Below, one piece after another: positions 7,971 through 16,559 of a stretch of 64,000 bases of DNA; positions within the stretch are counted from its first letter, which is position 1; each line of letters begins with the position of its first letter. The DNA is taken from the NCBI RefSeq assembly GCF_008065375.1, contig NZ_VJYI01000002.1, positions 744,001 to 808,000 of the forward strand, read 5' to 3'. Origin of the DNA: Nonomuraea sp. SYSU D8015 (GTDB lineage Bacteria; Actinomycetota; Actinomycetes; Streptosporangiales; Streptosporangiaceae). Position numbers and translations under genes: made by a program. Under the pieces are notes generated by a model. That model saw nothing but the letters and a program-made list of their open reading frames with translations, had not been told where the DNA came from and made no database searches.

Positions 7971-10099
7971 ACGGTCTCACTCTCCCGGTTCTTCGCGACC
8001 CGCGCGAGCTTCCGCTCAGACCTGCGCCGCAGCACCCGCATCACCACGGCGGCGAGCATCACGGTGAGCGCCGCCCCCACGATCACCGAGGCGATGCCGG
8101 TGTAGCCCGTGGTCCGGATGGTCAGCCTCTGCGGCTTGCCGTACGGCTGGCCGTCGGCCGTCCTGAGCTGGACGGTCACCGTCGCGTCGCCGCTGGTGCC
8201 GGGCACGGCCTTCATCTCCACCTGCACCGTGCCGCTCTGCCCGGCGCCGATGGTGAGCGGCTTCTGTTGATGGAAGTCGACCTGCAGCAGCTTCTGGTTG
8301 TTGGACTTGACGTCGATGTAGATCGCGATCTCGGCGCCCAGCTCGTTCTTCACGCTGATGGGCACGACACCGTTGCTGCCGGCCAGGGTGCGGAGCCGGT
8401 CTGGGCCCGTGCCGGTGATCTCGACTCTCTTGATCCGCTCGTCGACCGCGCCGCTCACCAGCTTGGTCGCCGCACGGCCCATCCGCGTGCTGTTGCGCCA
8501 GGCCGACGAGGTGAGCCGGAGCACCGCCGCGTCGAACGCCGACTGCGTCCTGGTCTTCGTGACCAGGGCCGTCAGCTGCGCCTGCAGCGCGACCTCCTTG
8601 ACCGGCGTCAGGTATTTGGCGCTCAGCTCTTCCTTGCGGTCCTGCTCGGTGTACGTCAGACCGGCGCGGGGCACCGACGCCTTGCCCGGCTTGATGGATT
8701 CGAGCGTGGTCAGTCGCAGCCACGGCAGGCGGTCGGCCGTCTTCAGCAGGCCGGCGACGAGCGTCGGGTTGGGGTCCCACCGCCGCGACGGGGCGACGAC
8801 CAGCGATCGCGGCCGGGTCTGGCCGGGCTCCGAGGCGATCATCGCGGTCTCGGCGATGAAGCGCTGCCTGCTGAGCAGCACGGACGTGGGGCCGCTCGGC
8901 TCGAACAGGCGGCTCAGCTCGGCGTCGGCGACCAGCGCGGTGACCGGGCCGTTGACCGAGTCGAGCGTCGAGGCGGCGTCGGGCGTGAACGTGACGGCCG
9001 GCTGCGGCGGCAGGTTGGTGGAGTTGAGCAGGACCCTGTCGACCTTCTCGTCGCTGACCGAGAGCAGGTCGAGCGCGTCGGGGTCGAGCAGGCCCGCGGG
9101 CGGCCAGTTGATCGTGGTCTTCACGTCGGGTTTGAGCAGCGCCCTGGCCCGCTGGCCGCTCAGCTGGATCGCCCGGTTGGTCTGGTCGTCCAGCCCCTGG
9201 TGAGCGAGGGCGGCCACGTCGGGATCGGCGTACGGGACCGCGACCACCTTCGCGGGGGCCAGCGCGGTGCGCATGGTCTGCAGCCACTGCCCGGCCGCGG
9301 CGTTGGCGGGCTTGCGTTCCTCGCCGTCCTTGGTCTTGACGCGGTAGTCCTTGCTCATCGCGTTGACGTCGTCGAGCACCGAGGGATCGACGAACCAGGT
9401 GACGCTGCTGGGCGCGACCTGGGCGATGCGGGCGATGTCGGCCAGGCGACCCTTGCCGGTGATCGACTGGCTCAGTTTGTCGTCCACGAACAGCGGCTCG
9501 TTGGAGTTCGGGTCGACGTCGGTCGCCCGGTGCGGCTGGTCGATGACGGGCAGGGCGATGGCCAGTTGGTTGCGCGGCATCTTCGGCACCGTCGGCGGAG
9601 CGTACGTCAGGTAAGTCCGCTGCGGTGTCACCTGGGCCATCGGGATGCTGTTCTGGGCGACGTCGACGGCGATCGGATAGACCCCGAAGCTCCGGTATCC
9701 GAGCTGCACAGGCGTCGCGGTGAACTCCCAGCGCACCTGCTGGCCGGCGGCCAGCACCGGGATGTCCATCGCGGAGTTGAACGAGGCACTGCCGGGCAGC
9801 GTCGCGGGGTTCTGGTCGGTCGCGTAGGCCGCCATCTTCAGGCGGTCGGTGAACGGCTGCGCCGTATAGCGCAGGCGTACCCGCAGGCCGGACAGGGGCG
9901 CGCCGGTGTCGTTGCGGAGCGTGCCGGCGAACTTGATCTCATCGGTCTGGCTGTCGGGCACGTCCGGCGTGATCGACGCGATCGACACCGTGAGGCTCTG
10001 CCTGCTCGCCTCCACGGCAGCCGTGCCCGGCGTCGCCGCCATCAATGGGGCGAGCAACGCGGAGGACAGCACGACGAGCAGCGCGGTCTTACGGATCAC
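7967..10099 (-). CDS. DUF6049 family secreted/anchored protein
   Basis: 710 aa. An N-terminal signal peptide (TALLVVLSSALLAPLMAATPG), a long extracytoplasmic region with beta-rich segments, and a C-terminal TM anchor (IASVIVGAALTVMLAAVVMRVL) followed by a basic tail RRRSERK. Corresponds in position and architecture to Rv3909. Conserved next to murJ in actinobacteria, so a cell-wall role is likely but unproven. GTG start at 10099; the stop overlaps the murJ start. Confidence 0.8.
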   Translation of the reverse strand: MIRKTALLVVLSSALLAPLMAATPGTAAVEASRQSLTVSIASITPDVPDSQTDEIKFAGTLRNDTGAPLSGLRVRLRYTAQPFTDRLKMAAYATDQNPATLPGSASFNSAMDIPVLAAGQQVRWEFTATPVQLGYRSFGVYPIAVDVAQNSIPMAQVTPQRTYLTYAPPTVPKMPRNQLAIALPVIDQPHRATDVDPNSNEPLFVDDKLSQSITGKGRLADIARIAQVAPSSVTWFVDPSVLDDVNAMSKDYRVKTKDGEERKPANAAAGQWLQTMRTALAPAKVVAVPYADPDVAALAHQGLDDQTNRAIQLSGQRARALLKPDVKTTINWPPAGLLDPDALDLLSVSDEKVDRVLLNSTNLPPQPAVTFTPDAASTLDSVNGPVTALVADAELSRLFEPSGPTSVLLSRQRFIAETAMIASEPGQTRPRSLVVAPSRRWDPNPTLVAGLLKTADRLPWLRLTTLESIKPGKASVPRAGLTYTEQDRKEELSAKYLTPVKEVALQAQLTALVTKTRTQSAFDAAVLRLTSSAWRNSTRMGRAATKLVSGAVDERIKRVEITGTGPDRLRTLAGSNGVVPISVKNELGAEIAIYIDVKSNNQKLLQVDFHQQKPLTIGAGQSGTVQVEMKAVPGTSGDATVTVQLRTADGQPYGKPQRLTIRTTGYTGIASVIVGAALTVMLAAVVMRVLRRRSERKLARVAKNRESETV

Positions 10100-10149
10100 G
10101 CGGATGCCCGGGCTCGAGTACGACGACGCACGCCCGCAATGGTACGGGT

Positions 10150-10674
10150 TCAGTGCCGCCCCGCGACCGCCTCACGTGATCCTCTGGGCCGCGGGCTGCG
10201 TAGGTCCACCATCTTGCCTGGCAGGAGTGTCAGCAGGTCGAGCGCACGAATGCTGAGGGCTGTGTGGCGTTCGCCGGTGGCGGTGAAGACCGCGTCCGTG
10301 TCGGCACGCAGCCGGTCGTCGATGAGCATCGGCAGCGATTCGGGCAGCAGCAGCGGGCAGACCAGCCCGTCGGCGTAGTCGGTCGCCGCGTTGACGACGT
10401 GGGCCGGGGCCGGCCGGACCTGGCGCGCGCCGAGCAGACCACCTACGGCTCCTGGTCGCGGGGGATTCGCCACCGAGGAGGCGACCGCGACGACGGCCTC
10501 GCCCCCGACCCTGGTGGCGACCTCGAAAACCGTGACCATCAAGCACCTTTCGGGCGCCGCGGGGAGCGTCTCGGGTAGTTCGTCCGCGCATGTCATGGGG
10601 CGCGGAAGGCGTACGATCTCATGATGGACCTGGTGTGCGAGGAGCCAGCGGTGGATCGCGAGGGCGTCCTTCAT
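10150..10674 (-). CDS. YbaK/aminoacyl-tRNA deacylase-associated domain protein
   Basis: 174 aa. The opening ALAIHRWLLAHQVHHEIVRLPR and the later ADGLVCPLLLPESLPMLIDD resemble YbaK/EbsC proteins, which hydrolyse mischarged tRNA (Cys-tRNAPro and similar). The start is fixed by a perfect AGGAGGT four bases before the ATG at 10674. It occupies the place where M. tuberculosis has the NUDIX gene mutT4. Substrate not predictable; it lies 50 bp upstream of the DUF6049 gene and may be co-transcribed with it. Confidence 0.7.
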   Translation of the reverse strand: MKDALAIHRWLLAHQVHHEIVRLPRPMTCADELPETLPAAPERCLMVTVFEVATRVGGEAVVAVASSVANPPRPGAVGGLLGARQVRPAPAHVVNAATDYADGLVCPLLLPESLPMLIDDRLRADTDAVFTATGERHTALSIRALDLLTLLPGKMVDLRSPRPRGSREAVAGRH

Positions 10675-10795
10675 ATAGACCTCCTAGCCTCGATGCCATG
10701 GCCCCCGACGGTCCCTTGACCGAAGGTAACCCGGACCCGGTGTGGCTCGGGGGATATGTTCCGGAAGTTAAAGCCCACGAAGGACCCGACCCGGT

Positions 10796-12235
10796 TTGTC
10801 CGACTCAACTCTGACCGAAAGCCAGCAGCAGGCCATGACCGACCTGTTCCGCAAGATCGCCCCGGTGGCCGACGAGCTCGGCCGCCTTTTCGTCGCCCAG
10901 GGCCATGAGCTGGCCCTCGTCGGCGGTCCTGTGCGCGACATCCTGCTCGGCCGCAGCGGCAACGATCTCGACCTGACCACCGACGCCCGCCCCCAGCGTG
11001 TGCTCGACATCGTGCGTGACTGGGCCGACGCCGTGTGGACGATCGGCATCGACTTCGGCACGGTGGGCCTGCGCAAGGGCAGCTGGCTGATCGAGATCAC
11101 GACGTACCGCAGCGAGTCGTACGACCCGAAGTCCCGCAAGCCCGAGGTCATGTACGGCGAGACGCTGGAGGCCGACCTGGAGCGGCGCGACTTCGCGGTC
11201 AACGCCATGGCGGTGCGCCTGCCGGCCCACGAGTTCGTCGACCCGTACGGCGGGCTCCACGACCTGGCCGCCAAGCGGTTGCGCACGCCCGGCACGCCCG
11301 AGCGCTCCTTCGACGACGACCCGCTGCGCATGCTGCGAGCCGCCAGGTTCGCCTCCCAGCTCGGCTTCGACGTCGACTCGGGGGCCGTGGCGGCGATGAC
11401 CGCGATGGCCGAGCGCATCGAGATCGTCTCCGCCGAACGCATCCGCGACGAGCTGGACAAGCTCATCTGCGGCACCTACCCCCGCGAGGGGCTGCGACTC
11501 CTGGTCGAGACCGGCCTGGCCGCGCACGTGCTGCCCGAGCTGCCCAAACTGCGCCTGGAGATCGACGAGCACCACCGGCACAAGGACGTCTACGAGCACA
11601 CGCTGACCGTGCTAGAGCAGGCCATCGCGCAGGAGGAGGACGGCAAGCCGGACCGGATCCTGCGCTGGGCGGCGCTCCTGCACGACATCGGCAAGCCGAA
11701 GACGCGCCGCCACGAGCCGGGCGGGCGGGTGTCGTTCCACCACCACGAGGTGGTCGGCGCCCAGATGACCAAGAAGCGGATGACCGAGCTGAAGTTCCCC
11801 AAGGACGTGGTGGCCGACGTCGCGCGGCTGGTCGAGCTGCACCTGCGCTTCCACGGCTACGGCACGGGTGAGTGGACCGACAGCGCCGTGCGCCGCTACG
11901 TCCGCGACGCCGGGCACCTGCTCGACCGGCTCCACAAGCTGACCAGGGCCGACTGCACCACCCGCAACAAGCGCAAGGCGGCCGCGCTGTCGCGCACCTA
12001 CGACCACCTCGAGGAGCGCATCGCCAGGCTCGCCGACGAGGAGGAGCTGGCCAAGATCCGGCCGGAGCTCGACGGCAACGAGATCCAGCGGATCCTGGGC
12101 ATCGGGCCGGGGCCGGTGGTGGGGCGGGCCTACAAGTTCCTGCTCGACCTGAGGCTCGACAAGGGCGTGATCGGCAAGGAGGCGGCTACTGAGGCGCTGT
12201 TGGAGTGGGCGAGATCGAACGACCTTGGCGGGTGA
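10796..12235 (+). CDS. pcnA: CCA tRNA nucleotidyltransferase with HD domain
   Basis: 479 aa. The nucleotidyltransferase head has LVGGPVRDILLGRSGNDLDL (GG plus the DxD metal ligands), then RRDFAVNAMA and DPLRMLRAARF in the neck. A C-terminal HD phosphohydrolase motif (ALLHDIGKPKTRRHE, about 300) is present. It adds or repairs the 3' CCA end of tRNAs. Neither tRNA gene in this window encodes CCA, so the enzyme is needed. TTG start at 10796, with ATG 13 codons later as the alternative; the conserved segment begins before that ATG. The 3' end overlaps the convergent MFS gene by 50 bp. Confidence 0.93.
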   Translation: MSDSTLTESQQQAMTDLFRKIAPVADELGRLFVAQGHELALVGGPVRDILLGRSGNDLDLTTDARPQRVLDIVRDWADAVWTIGIDFGTVGLRKGSWLIEITTYRSESYDPKSRKPEVMYGETLEADLERRDFAVNAMAVRLPAHEFVDPYGGLHDLAAKRLRTPGTPERSFDDDPLRMLRAARFASQLGFDVDSGAVAAMTAMAERIEIVSAERIRDELDKLICGTYPREGLRLLVETGLAAHVLPELPKLRLEIDEHHRHKDVYEHTLTVLEQAIAQEEDGKPDRILRWAALLHDIGKPKTRRHEPGGRVSFHHHEVVGAQMTKKRMTELKFPKDVVADVARLVELHLRFHGYGTGEWTDSAVRRYVRDAGHLLDRLHKLTRADCTTRNKRKAAALSRTYDHLEERIARLADEEELAKIRPELDGNEIQRILGIGPGPVVGRAYKFLLDLRLDKGVIGKEAATEALLEWARSNDLGG

Positions 12236-13490
12236 TCATCCGGTAGGCGAGCGCCGCCAGGGGGTAGCCGATGGAGACGATCACGACCGCGAGGTATGAC
12301 TTCCCGTCCGCCGGCAGGATCGCCGCCGACAGGGCCGCGGCGAGGACGTACATGCCGTTGAACAGCATGTCGTAAAGGGAGAACGCCCGCCCCAGGTAAA
12401 TGTCCTCCACGTCGCGCTGGACCGTGGTGTCGGCGCAGATCTTGACGCTCTGCCCGGCCACGCCCAGCACGAAGCCCAGCACCGGCAGCCCCCACTCCTG
12501 GAACGGCAGCGCCAGCGCCGCCGTCATCACCCCGGCCGCGGACAGCGCGATCGGCACCCAGCGCTCGATCGAGAACCGCTCGGTCGCGTACGGGGTGACG
12601 ATCACCGCCAGGAAGTAGCCGACGCCGGACGTGGCCACGAGCAGGCTGGCTCCCTCCAGCGCGGCGTTGGCGTCGCCGTCGTAGAAGTAGTAGCGGTAGA
12701 GGATGATGCCGAGCGCGGTGGCCATGCCGTAGAAGAAGCGGTGCGCGGCCATCGCCCCCATGGTGGCGGCCGCGACGCGGTGACCGACCAGGTGCTTGGC
12801 GCCGTCCACGAGACCGACGACCACGTTGCGCACGGCCTGGCGGGCCTGCGGCCTCTCGGGGTCGTACCAGGGGCCGAGCAGCTCACGGTCCATGGTGCGC
12901 GCGACCAGCGCGCTCAGCCCGAACACCACCCCCGAGGTGACCAGCAGCAGCGCCACGCCGAAGTCGTCGCCGCCGAACACCATGCGCAGCAGCAGCCCCA
13001 CACCCGCGCCCACGAACGTGACCACGGTGCCCGACGTGGGCGTGACCGCGTTGGCCGCCATGAGCCGGTCGGCGGGCACCACGTGCGGCAGCGACGCGCC
13101 GAGCGCGGCCAGGAAGAACCGGTTGACCCCGAGCACGGCCAGCGCCGCCGCGTAGAACGCGGGATCGGGCACGTCGGCGGCCACCAGCCCGGCCGCGAGC
13201 AGCAGCAGCGCGCCGCGCACCATGGGGGCGACCACCAGGATCTGGCGGCGCGACCAGCGGTCGATGAACACGCCGACGAAGGGGCCGAGCACGCTGTACG
13301 GCAACAGCAGCACCGCCAGCCCGGCGGCCACCTGCAGCGCGGTCGTCTGGCTCTCAGGGCTGAAGAAGGCGAATCCGGTCACGCCGAACTGGAAGATCCC
13401 GTCGGAGAACTGGGAGACCAGCCGCGTGCCGAACAGCCGTCGGAAGTCCTTGCCCTTCAGGACCACGCGGAGGTCGGCGACGAATGACAC
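12186..13490 (-). CDS. MFS transporter
   Basis: 434 aa with about 12 hydrophobic segments. The loop 2-3 motif is GPFVGVFIDRWSRRQIL, a variant of the MFS motif A. It belongs to the drug/efflux-like branch with a substrate that cannot be inferred. GTG start at 13490. It overlaps the end of the CCA enzyme gene on the opposite strand by 50 bp, so the last ~16 residues are encoded antisense to it. Confidence 0.85.
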   Translation of the reverse strand: MSFVADLRVVLKGKDFRRLFGTRLVSQFSDGIFQFGVTGFAFFSPESQTTALQVAAGLAVLLLPYSVLGPFVGVFIDRWSRRQILVVAPMVRGALLLLAAGLVAADVPDPAFYAAALAVLGVNRFFLAALGASLPHVVPADRLMAANAVTPTSGTVVTFVGAGVGLLLRMVFGGDDFGVALLLVTSGVVFGLSALVARTMDRELLGPWYDPERPQARQAVRNVVVGLVDGAKHLVGHRVAAATMGAMAAHRFFYGMATALGIILYRYYFYDGDANAALEGASLLVATSGVGYFLAVIVTPYATERFSIERWVPIALSAAGVMTAALALPFQEWGLPVLGFVLGVAGQSVKICADTTVQRDVEDIYLGRAFSLYDMLFNGMYVLAAALSAAILPADGKSYLAVVIVSIGYPLAALAYRMITRQGRSISPTPTAPQ

Positions 13491-13585
13491 GCCGCCAGCC
13501 TAGCCCTCTAGGATCCCTTGCAGGTTGTTGCAGCAGGTGGGTCCCATGTTCCGAATGGCCCTCATGATCTCGTAGGCTTCATAGC

Positions 13586-14170
13586 GTGACGAATGAGGAA
13601 CACGTTGTGCTGGTCGATCGCGACGGCCGCGCGCTCGGCACCGCGCCCAAGACCTCGGTGCACGGGCGTGAGACCCCGCTCCATCTGGCGTTCTCCAGCT
13701 ATGTCTTCGATCACGAAGGCCGCGTGCTGCTCACCAAGCGGGCCGATCACAAGATCACTTGGCCGGGCGTCTGGACCAACAGCTGCTGCGGTCATCCGCT
13801 GCCGGGCGAGGCGGTGGATCGGGCGGTCCTGCGGCGGCTGTCGTACGAGCTGGGGATCGTCGCCGAGCGCGCCGACCTGTTGCTGCCCGCCTTCTCCTAT
13901 CGCGCCGTCATGGCCAACGGCATCGTCGAGCACGAGCTCTGCCCCGTCTACCGGGTCACCGTGGACGGTCCTGTGGTGCCTAACCCGGATGAGGTGGGGG
14001 AGGCCCGGTGGATGCCGTGGAAGGAGTTCGCCGAGGGAGTCCAGAACGGCCTGCTGGCGATCTCGCCGTGGTGCCGCGAACAGGTCCCCCTGCTGACCGA
14101 ACTCGGCTCCGACCCCTTGACCTGGCCGCCCGCCTCCGCAGAAGCCCTGCCCCCGGCCGCCCGCCTCTAG
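13586..14170 (+). CDS. idi: Isopentenyl-diphosphate delta-isomerase, type I
   Basis: 194 aa NUDIX-fold enzyme interconverting IPP and DMAPP. The catalytic cysteine lies in TNSCCGHP (Cys67) and the catalytic glutamate in GIVEHELCPVY (Glu116). Metal-binding histidines are present in the N-terminal part. The GTG start at 13586 lies about 9 bp after a TAGGCT -10-like element, so the transcript is probably leaderless. Confidence 0.94.
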   Translation: MTNEEHVVLVDRDGRALGTAPKTSVHGRETPLHLAFSSYVFDHEGRVLLTKRADHKITWPGVWTNSCCGHPLPGEAVDRAVLRRLSYELGIVAERADLLLPAFSYRAVMANGIVEHELCPVYRVTVDGPVVPNPDEVGEARWMPWKEFAEGVQNGLLAISPWCREQVPLLTELGSDPLTWPPASAEALPPAARL

Positions 14171-14250
14171 CCCGCCCCATCGCCTCTCGGCTCGCTGGCC
14201 GCGTGACGACAGTCTGCGCGCCGGGGCGGAGACGCGGACGGGCAAAGCGA

Positions 14251-14283
14251 GGCGCCGCACCCCGAGACAGCAGGTGCGGCGCC
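14251..14283. terminator. Terminator between convergent idi and ino1
   Basis: 10-bp perfect stem GGCGCCGCAC / GTGCGGCGCC around a 13-base loop, between the idi stop and the ino1 stop. There is no T-run, as is common in this group. Confidence 0.6.
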
Positions 14284-14300
14284 GTACGGTCAGGCCGGCG

Positions 14301-15380
14301 TCAGCGTTCGACCTCGCCCCTGATGAACTTCTCGACGTACTCCCGAGCCTCGTCGTCCGAGAACTGCTTGGGCGGCGACTTCATGAAGTACGACGAAGCC
14401 GACAGGATCGGCCCGCCGATCCCCCGATCGAGGGCGATCTTGGCGGCCCGGACGGCGTCGATGATGATGCCCGCCGAGTTCGGCGAGTCCCACACCTCGA
14501 GCTTGTACTCCAGGTTGAGCGGCGTGTCACCGAAGGACCGCCCCTCCAACCTGACGTACGCCCACTTGCGGTCGTCCAGCCACGGCACGTGGTCCGACGG
14601 CCCGATGTGGACGTCGGCCTTGCCCATCTCGTGCGGGATCTGCGAGGTGACCGACTGCGTCTTGGAGATCTTCTTGGACTGGAGCCGCTTACGCTCCAGC
14701 ATGTTCATGAAGTCCATGTTGCCGCCGAAGTTGAGCTGGTACGTGCGCAGCAGCTCCACCCCGCGGTCCTCGAACAGCTTGGCCAGCACGCGGTGCGTGA
14801 TCGTGGCGCCCACCTGCGACTTGATGTCGTCGCCGACGATCGGCACCCCGGCGTCGGTGAACTTCTGGGCCCACTCGGGGTCGGAGGCGATGAAGACCGG
14901 CAGCGCGTTGACGAACGCCACACCCGCGTCGATGGCGCACTGCGCGTAGAAGCGGTCGGCCTCCTCTGAGCCGACGGGAAGGTAGGAGACCAGAACGTCG
15001 ACCTCGTTGTCACGGAGCACCTGGACCACGTCGACGGGTGCCTCGTCGGACTCCTCGATGATCTCCCGGTAGTACTCACCCAAGCCGTCGAAGGTATGAC
15101 CGCGCTGGACCGTCACCCCTGTGGGCGGCACGTCGCAGATCTTGATCGTGTTGTTCTCGCTGGCGACGATCGCCTCCGAGAGGTCGCGGCCGACCTTCTT
15201 GGCGTCCACGTCGAACGCCGCGACGAACTCGACGTCGCCGACGTGATAGTCGCCGAACCTCACGTGCATCAGGCCCGGGACCCGTGTGTCCGGGTCGGCG
15301 TCCTTGTAGTAGTGAACGCCCTGGACCAGCGACGACGCGCAGTTGCCGACACCGACAATGGCCACGCGAACCGAACCCAT
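14301..15380 (-). CDS. ino1: Inositol-3-phosphate synthase
   Basis: 359 aa from the ATG at 15380. The NAD-binding [18 protein letters not shown] is at the N-terminus, and the family blocks [33 protein letters not shown] and [17 protein letters not shown] follow. It converts glucose-6-phosphate to inositol-1-phosphate for phosphatidylinositol, mycothiol and glycolipids. The start at 15380 is preferred because GGGAG lies between it and the PadR stop 13 bp upstream. Operon with the PadR gene, as in Rv0046c-Rv0047c. Confidence 0.95.
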   Translation of the reverse strand: MGSVRVAIVGVGNCASSLVQGVHYYKDADPDTRVPGLMHVRFGDYHVGDVEFVAAFDVDAKKVGRDLSEAIVASENNTIKICDVPPTGVTVQRGHTFDGLGEYYREIIEESDEAPVDVVQVLRDNEVDVLVSYLPVGSEEADRFYAQCAIDAGVAFVNALPVFIASDPEWAQKFTDAGVPIVGDDIKSQVGATITHRVLAKLFEDRGVELLRTYQLNFGGNMDFMNMLERKRLQSKKISKTQSVTSQIPHEMGKADVHIGPSDHVPWLDDRKWAYVRLEGRSFGDTPLNLEYKLEVWDSPNSAGIIIDAVRAAKIALDRGIGGPILSASSYFMKSPPKQFSDDEAREYVEKFIRGEVER

Positions 15381-15393
15381 CGCACTCGCTCCC

Positions 15394-15984
15394 TTACTCA
15401 TCAGTTGACGTGGTATCTGTTTCGGGCCTCTCCTCTGATGAGGCCCGACGCTCCGTTGCGATCAGCTCGTTCAGCCAGCGCACCTCGCGCTCGACCGACT
15501 CGAGCCCATGACGCTGCAGCTCGAGCGTGTAGCTGTCGAGGCGCTCCCGGGTGCGCGCCAGCGCCGTCCGCACGGCGTCGAGCCGCTCCTCCAGCCGGCT
15601 ACGGCGGCCTTCGAGTATGCGCAAACGCACCTCGGCCTCGGTGTGCCGGAAGAACGCGAAGTGCACCCCGAAGCTCTCGTCCTCCCAAGCGGAGGGCCCG
15701 GCCTGCGTCAGCAACTCCTGCAGCCGTTCTTTGCCCTCTGCGGTCAGCTTGTAAACGATCTTCGATCTGCCGCCGACGATCGTGGTGGGAGCCGGCTGCT
15801 CCTCCGCGATGAGCCCTTGGGCCAGAAGCGATCGCAGACACGGATAGAGCGATCCGTAGGAGAACGCACGGAACATCCCCAGCAGGGCGTTGAGCCGTTT
15901 GCGCAGTTCGTAGCCGTGTAGCGGCTGCTCGTGCAGCGACCCGAGCACGGCCAGTTCCAAGACCCTGCCTTGCCCGCCGGCCAT
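15394..15984 (-). CDS. PadR family transcriptional regulator
   Basis: 196 aa. An N-terminal winged helix ([20 protein letters not shown], then [16 protein letters not shown] and the wing [14 protein letters not shown]) is followed by a C-terminal coiled-coil dimerisation domain rich in Glu/Arg. The start ATG at 15984 follows GAGGGGG. It is co-transcribed with ino1 and probably controls it together with itself through the dyad just upstream. Counterpart of Rv0047c. Confidence 0.9.
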   Translation of the reverse strand: MAGGQGRVLELAVLGSLHEQPLHGYELRKRLNALLGMFRAFSYGSLYPCLRSLLAQGLIAEEQPAPTTIVGGRSKIVYKLTAEGKERLQELLTQAGPSAWEDESFGVHFAFFRHTEAEVRLRILEGRRSRLEERLDAVRTALARTRERLDSYTLELQRHGLESVEREVRWLNELIATERRASSEERPETDTTSTDE

Positions 15985-16006
15985 GGGAACCGCCCCCTCT
16001 CGCGTC

Positions 16007-16027
16007 GATGTATCGAGCCGATACATC
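16007..16027. promoter_or_regulatory. Candidate PadR operator
   Basis: Perfect 8-bp inverted repeat GATGTATC / GATACATC with a 5-bp centre, 23 bp upstream of the padR start. The outer ATGT...ACAT arms resemble PadR operator arms, although the spacing (11 bp) is longer than the commonly cited 8. Probable autoregulatory site. Confidence 0.55.
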
Positions 16028-16117
16028 CCTAGGATAGGTCCCGTCGCTATATCGCGGCAATCTGTGGATTTCCTGAGTCGTTGGGATGATCCGTTGAAAC
16101 GCCGTAGTCTGGCGCTC

Positions 16118-16504
16118 ATGTGGTCACAGCGAAGGGTGGTGGATTACGGCCTCGCGAAAAGGGCGGTGGTCCGCTCCCTGCGTGCCGGACGCACGTCGCG
16201 CGGCGAAGTCTGTGACGCACAGCCCTACCTCCTTCGCGCGGCACGCCACTTCGGCGAGCCGACCGAACGCCTCTGCCCGGTCTGCGAGAGGGAGAACGTC
16301 ACCAACGTGACCTACGTCTACGGCGATGCGCTCGGGCGGCATGCCGGTCAGGCAAAGGTCGCGTCGGAACTCGCCGCCATGGCCCATGATTACGATGAGT
16401 TCCGGGTGTACGTCGTCGAGGTCTGCCAAGGTTGTTCCTGGAATCACCTGACGGTTTCGTACGTCCTCGGGAACGGACCGCCTGACCTCGCCGGCCAAGC
16501 GTGA
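16118..16504 (+). CDS. DUF5318 family zinc-ribbon-like protein
   Basis: 128 aa. Two CxxC pairs (CPVCERENVTN and VCQGCSWNHL) suggest a zinc ribbon. Function unknown; the family is conserved upstream of the ponA-type PBP in actinobacteria (Rv0049). The ATG at 16118 lies about 8 bp after TAGTCT, with TTGGGA 17 bp further upstream, suggesting a leaderless transcript. A longer frame exists upstream but would overlap the PadR control region. Confidence 0.8.
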   Translation: MWSQRRVVDYGLAKRAVVRSLRAGRTSRGEVCDAQPYLLRAARHFGEPTERLCPVCERENVTNVTYVYGDALGRHAGQAKVASELAAMAHDYDEFRVYVVEVCQGCSWNHLTVSYVLGNGPPDLAGQA

Positions 16505-16559
16505 AGACCGAGGGCGGCGAGAGACCTCACGCCCAACCGCCGTTTCAGTTCCGACGACA

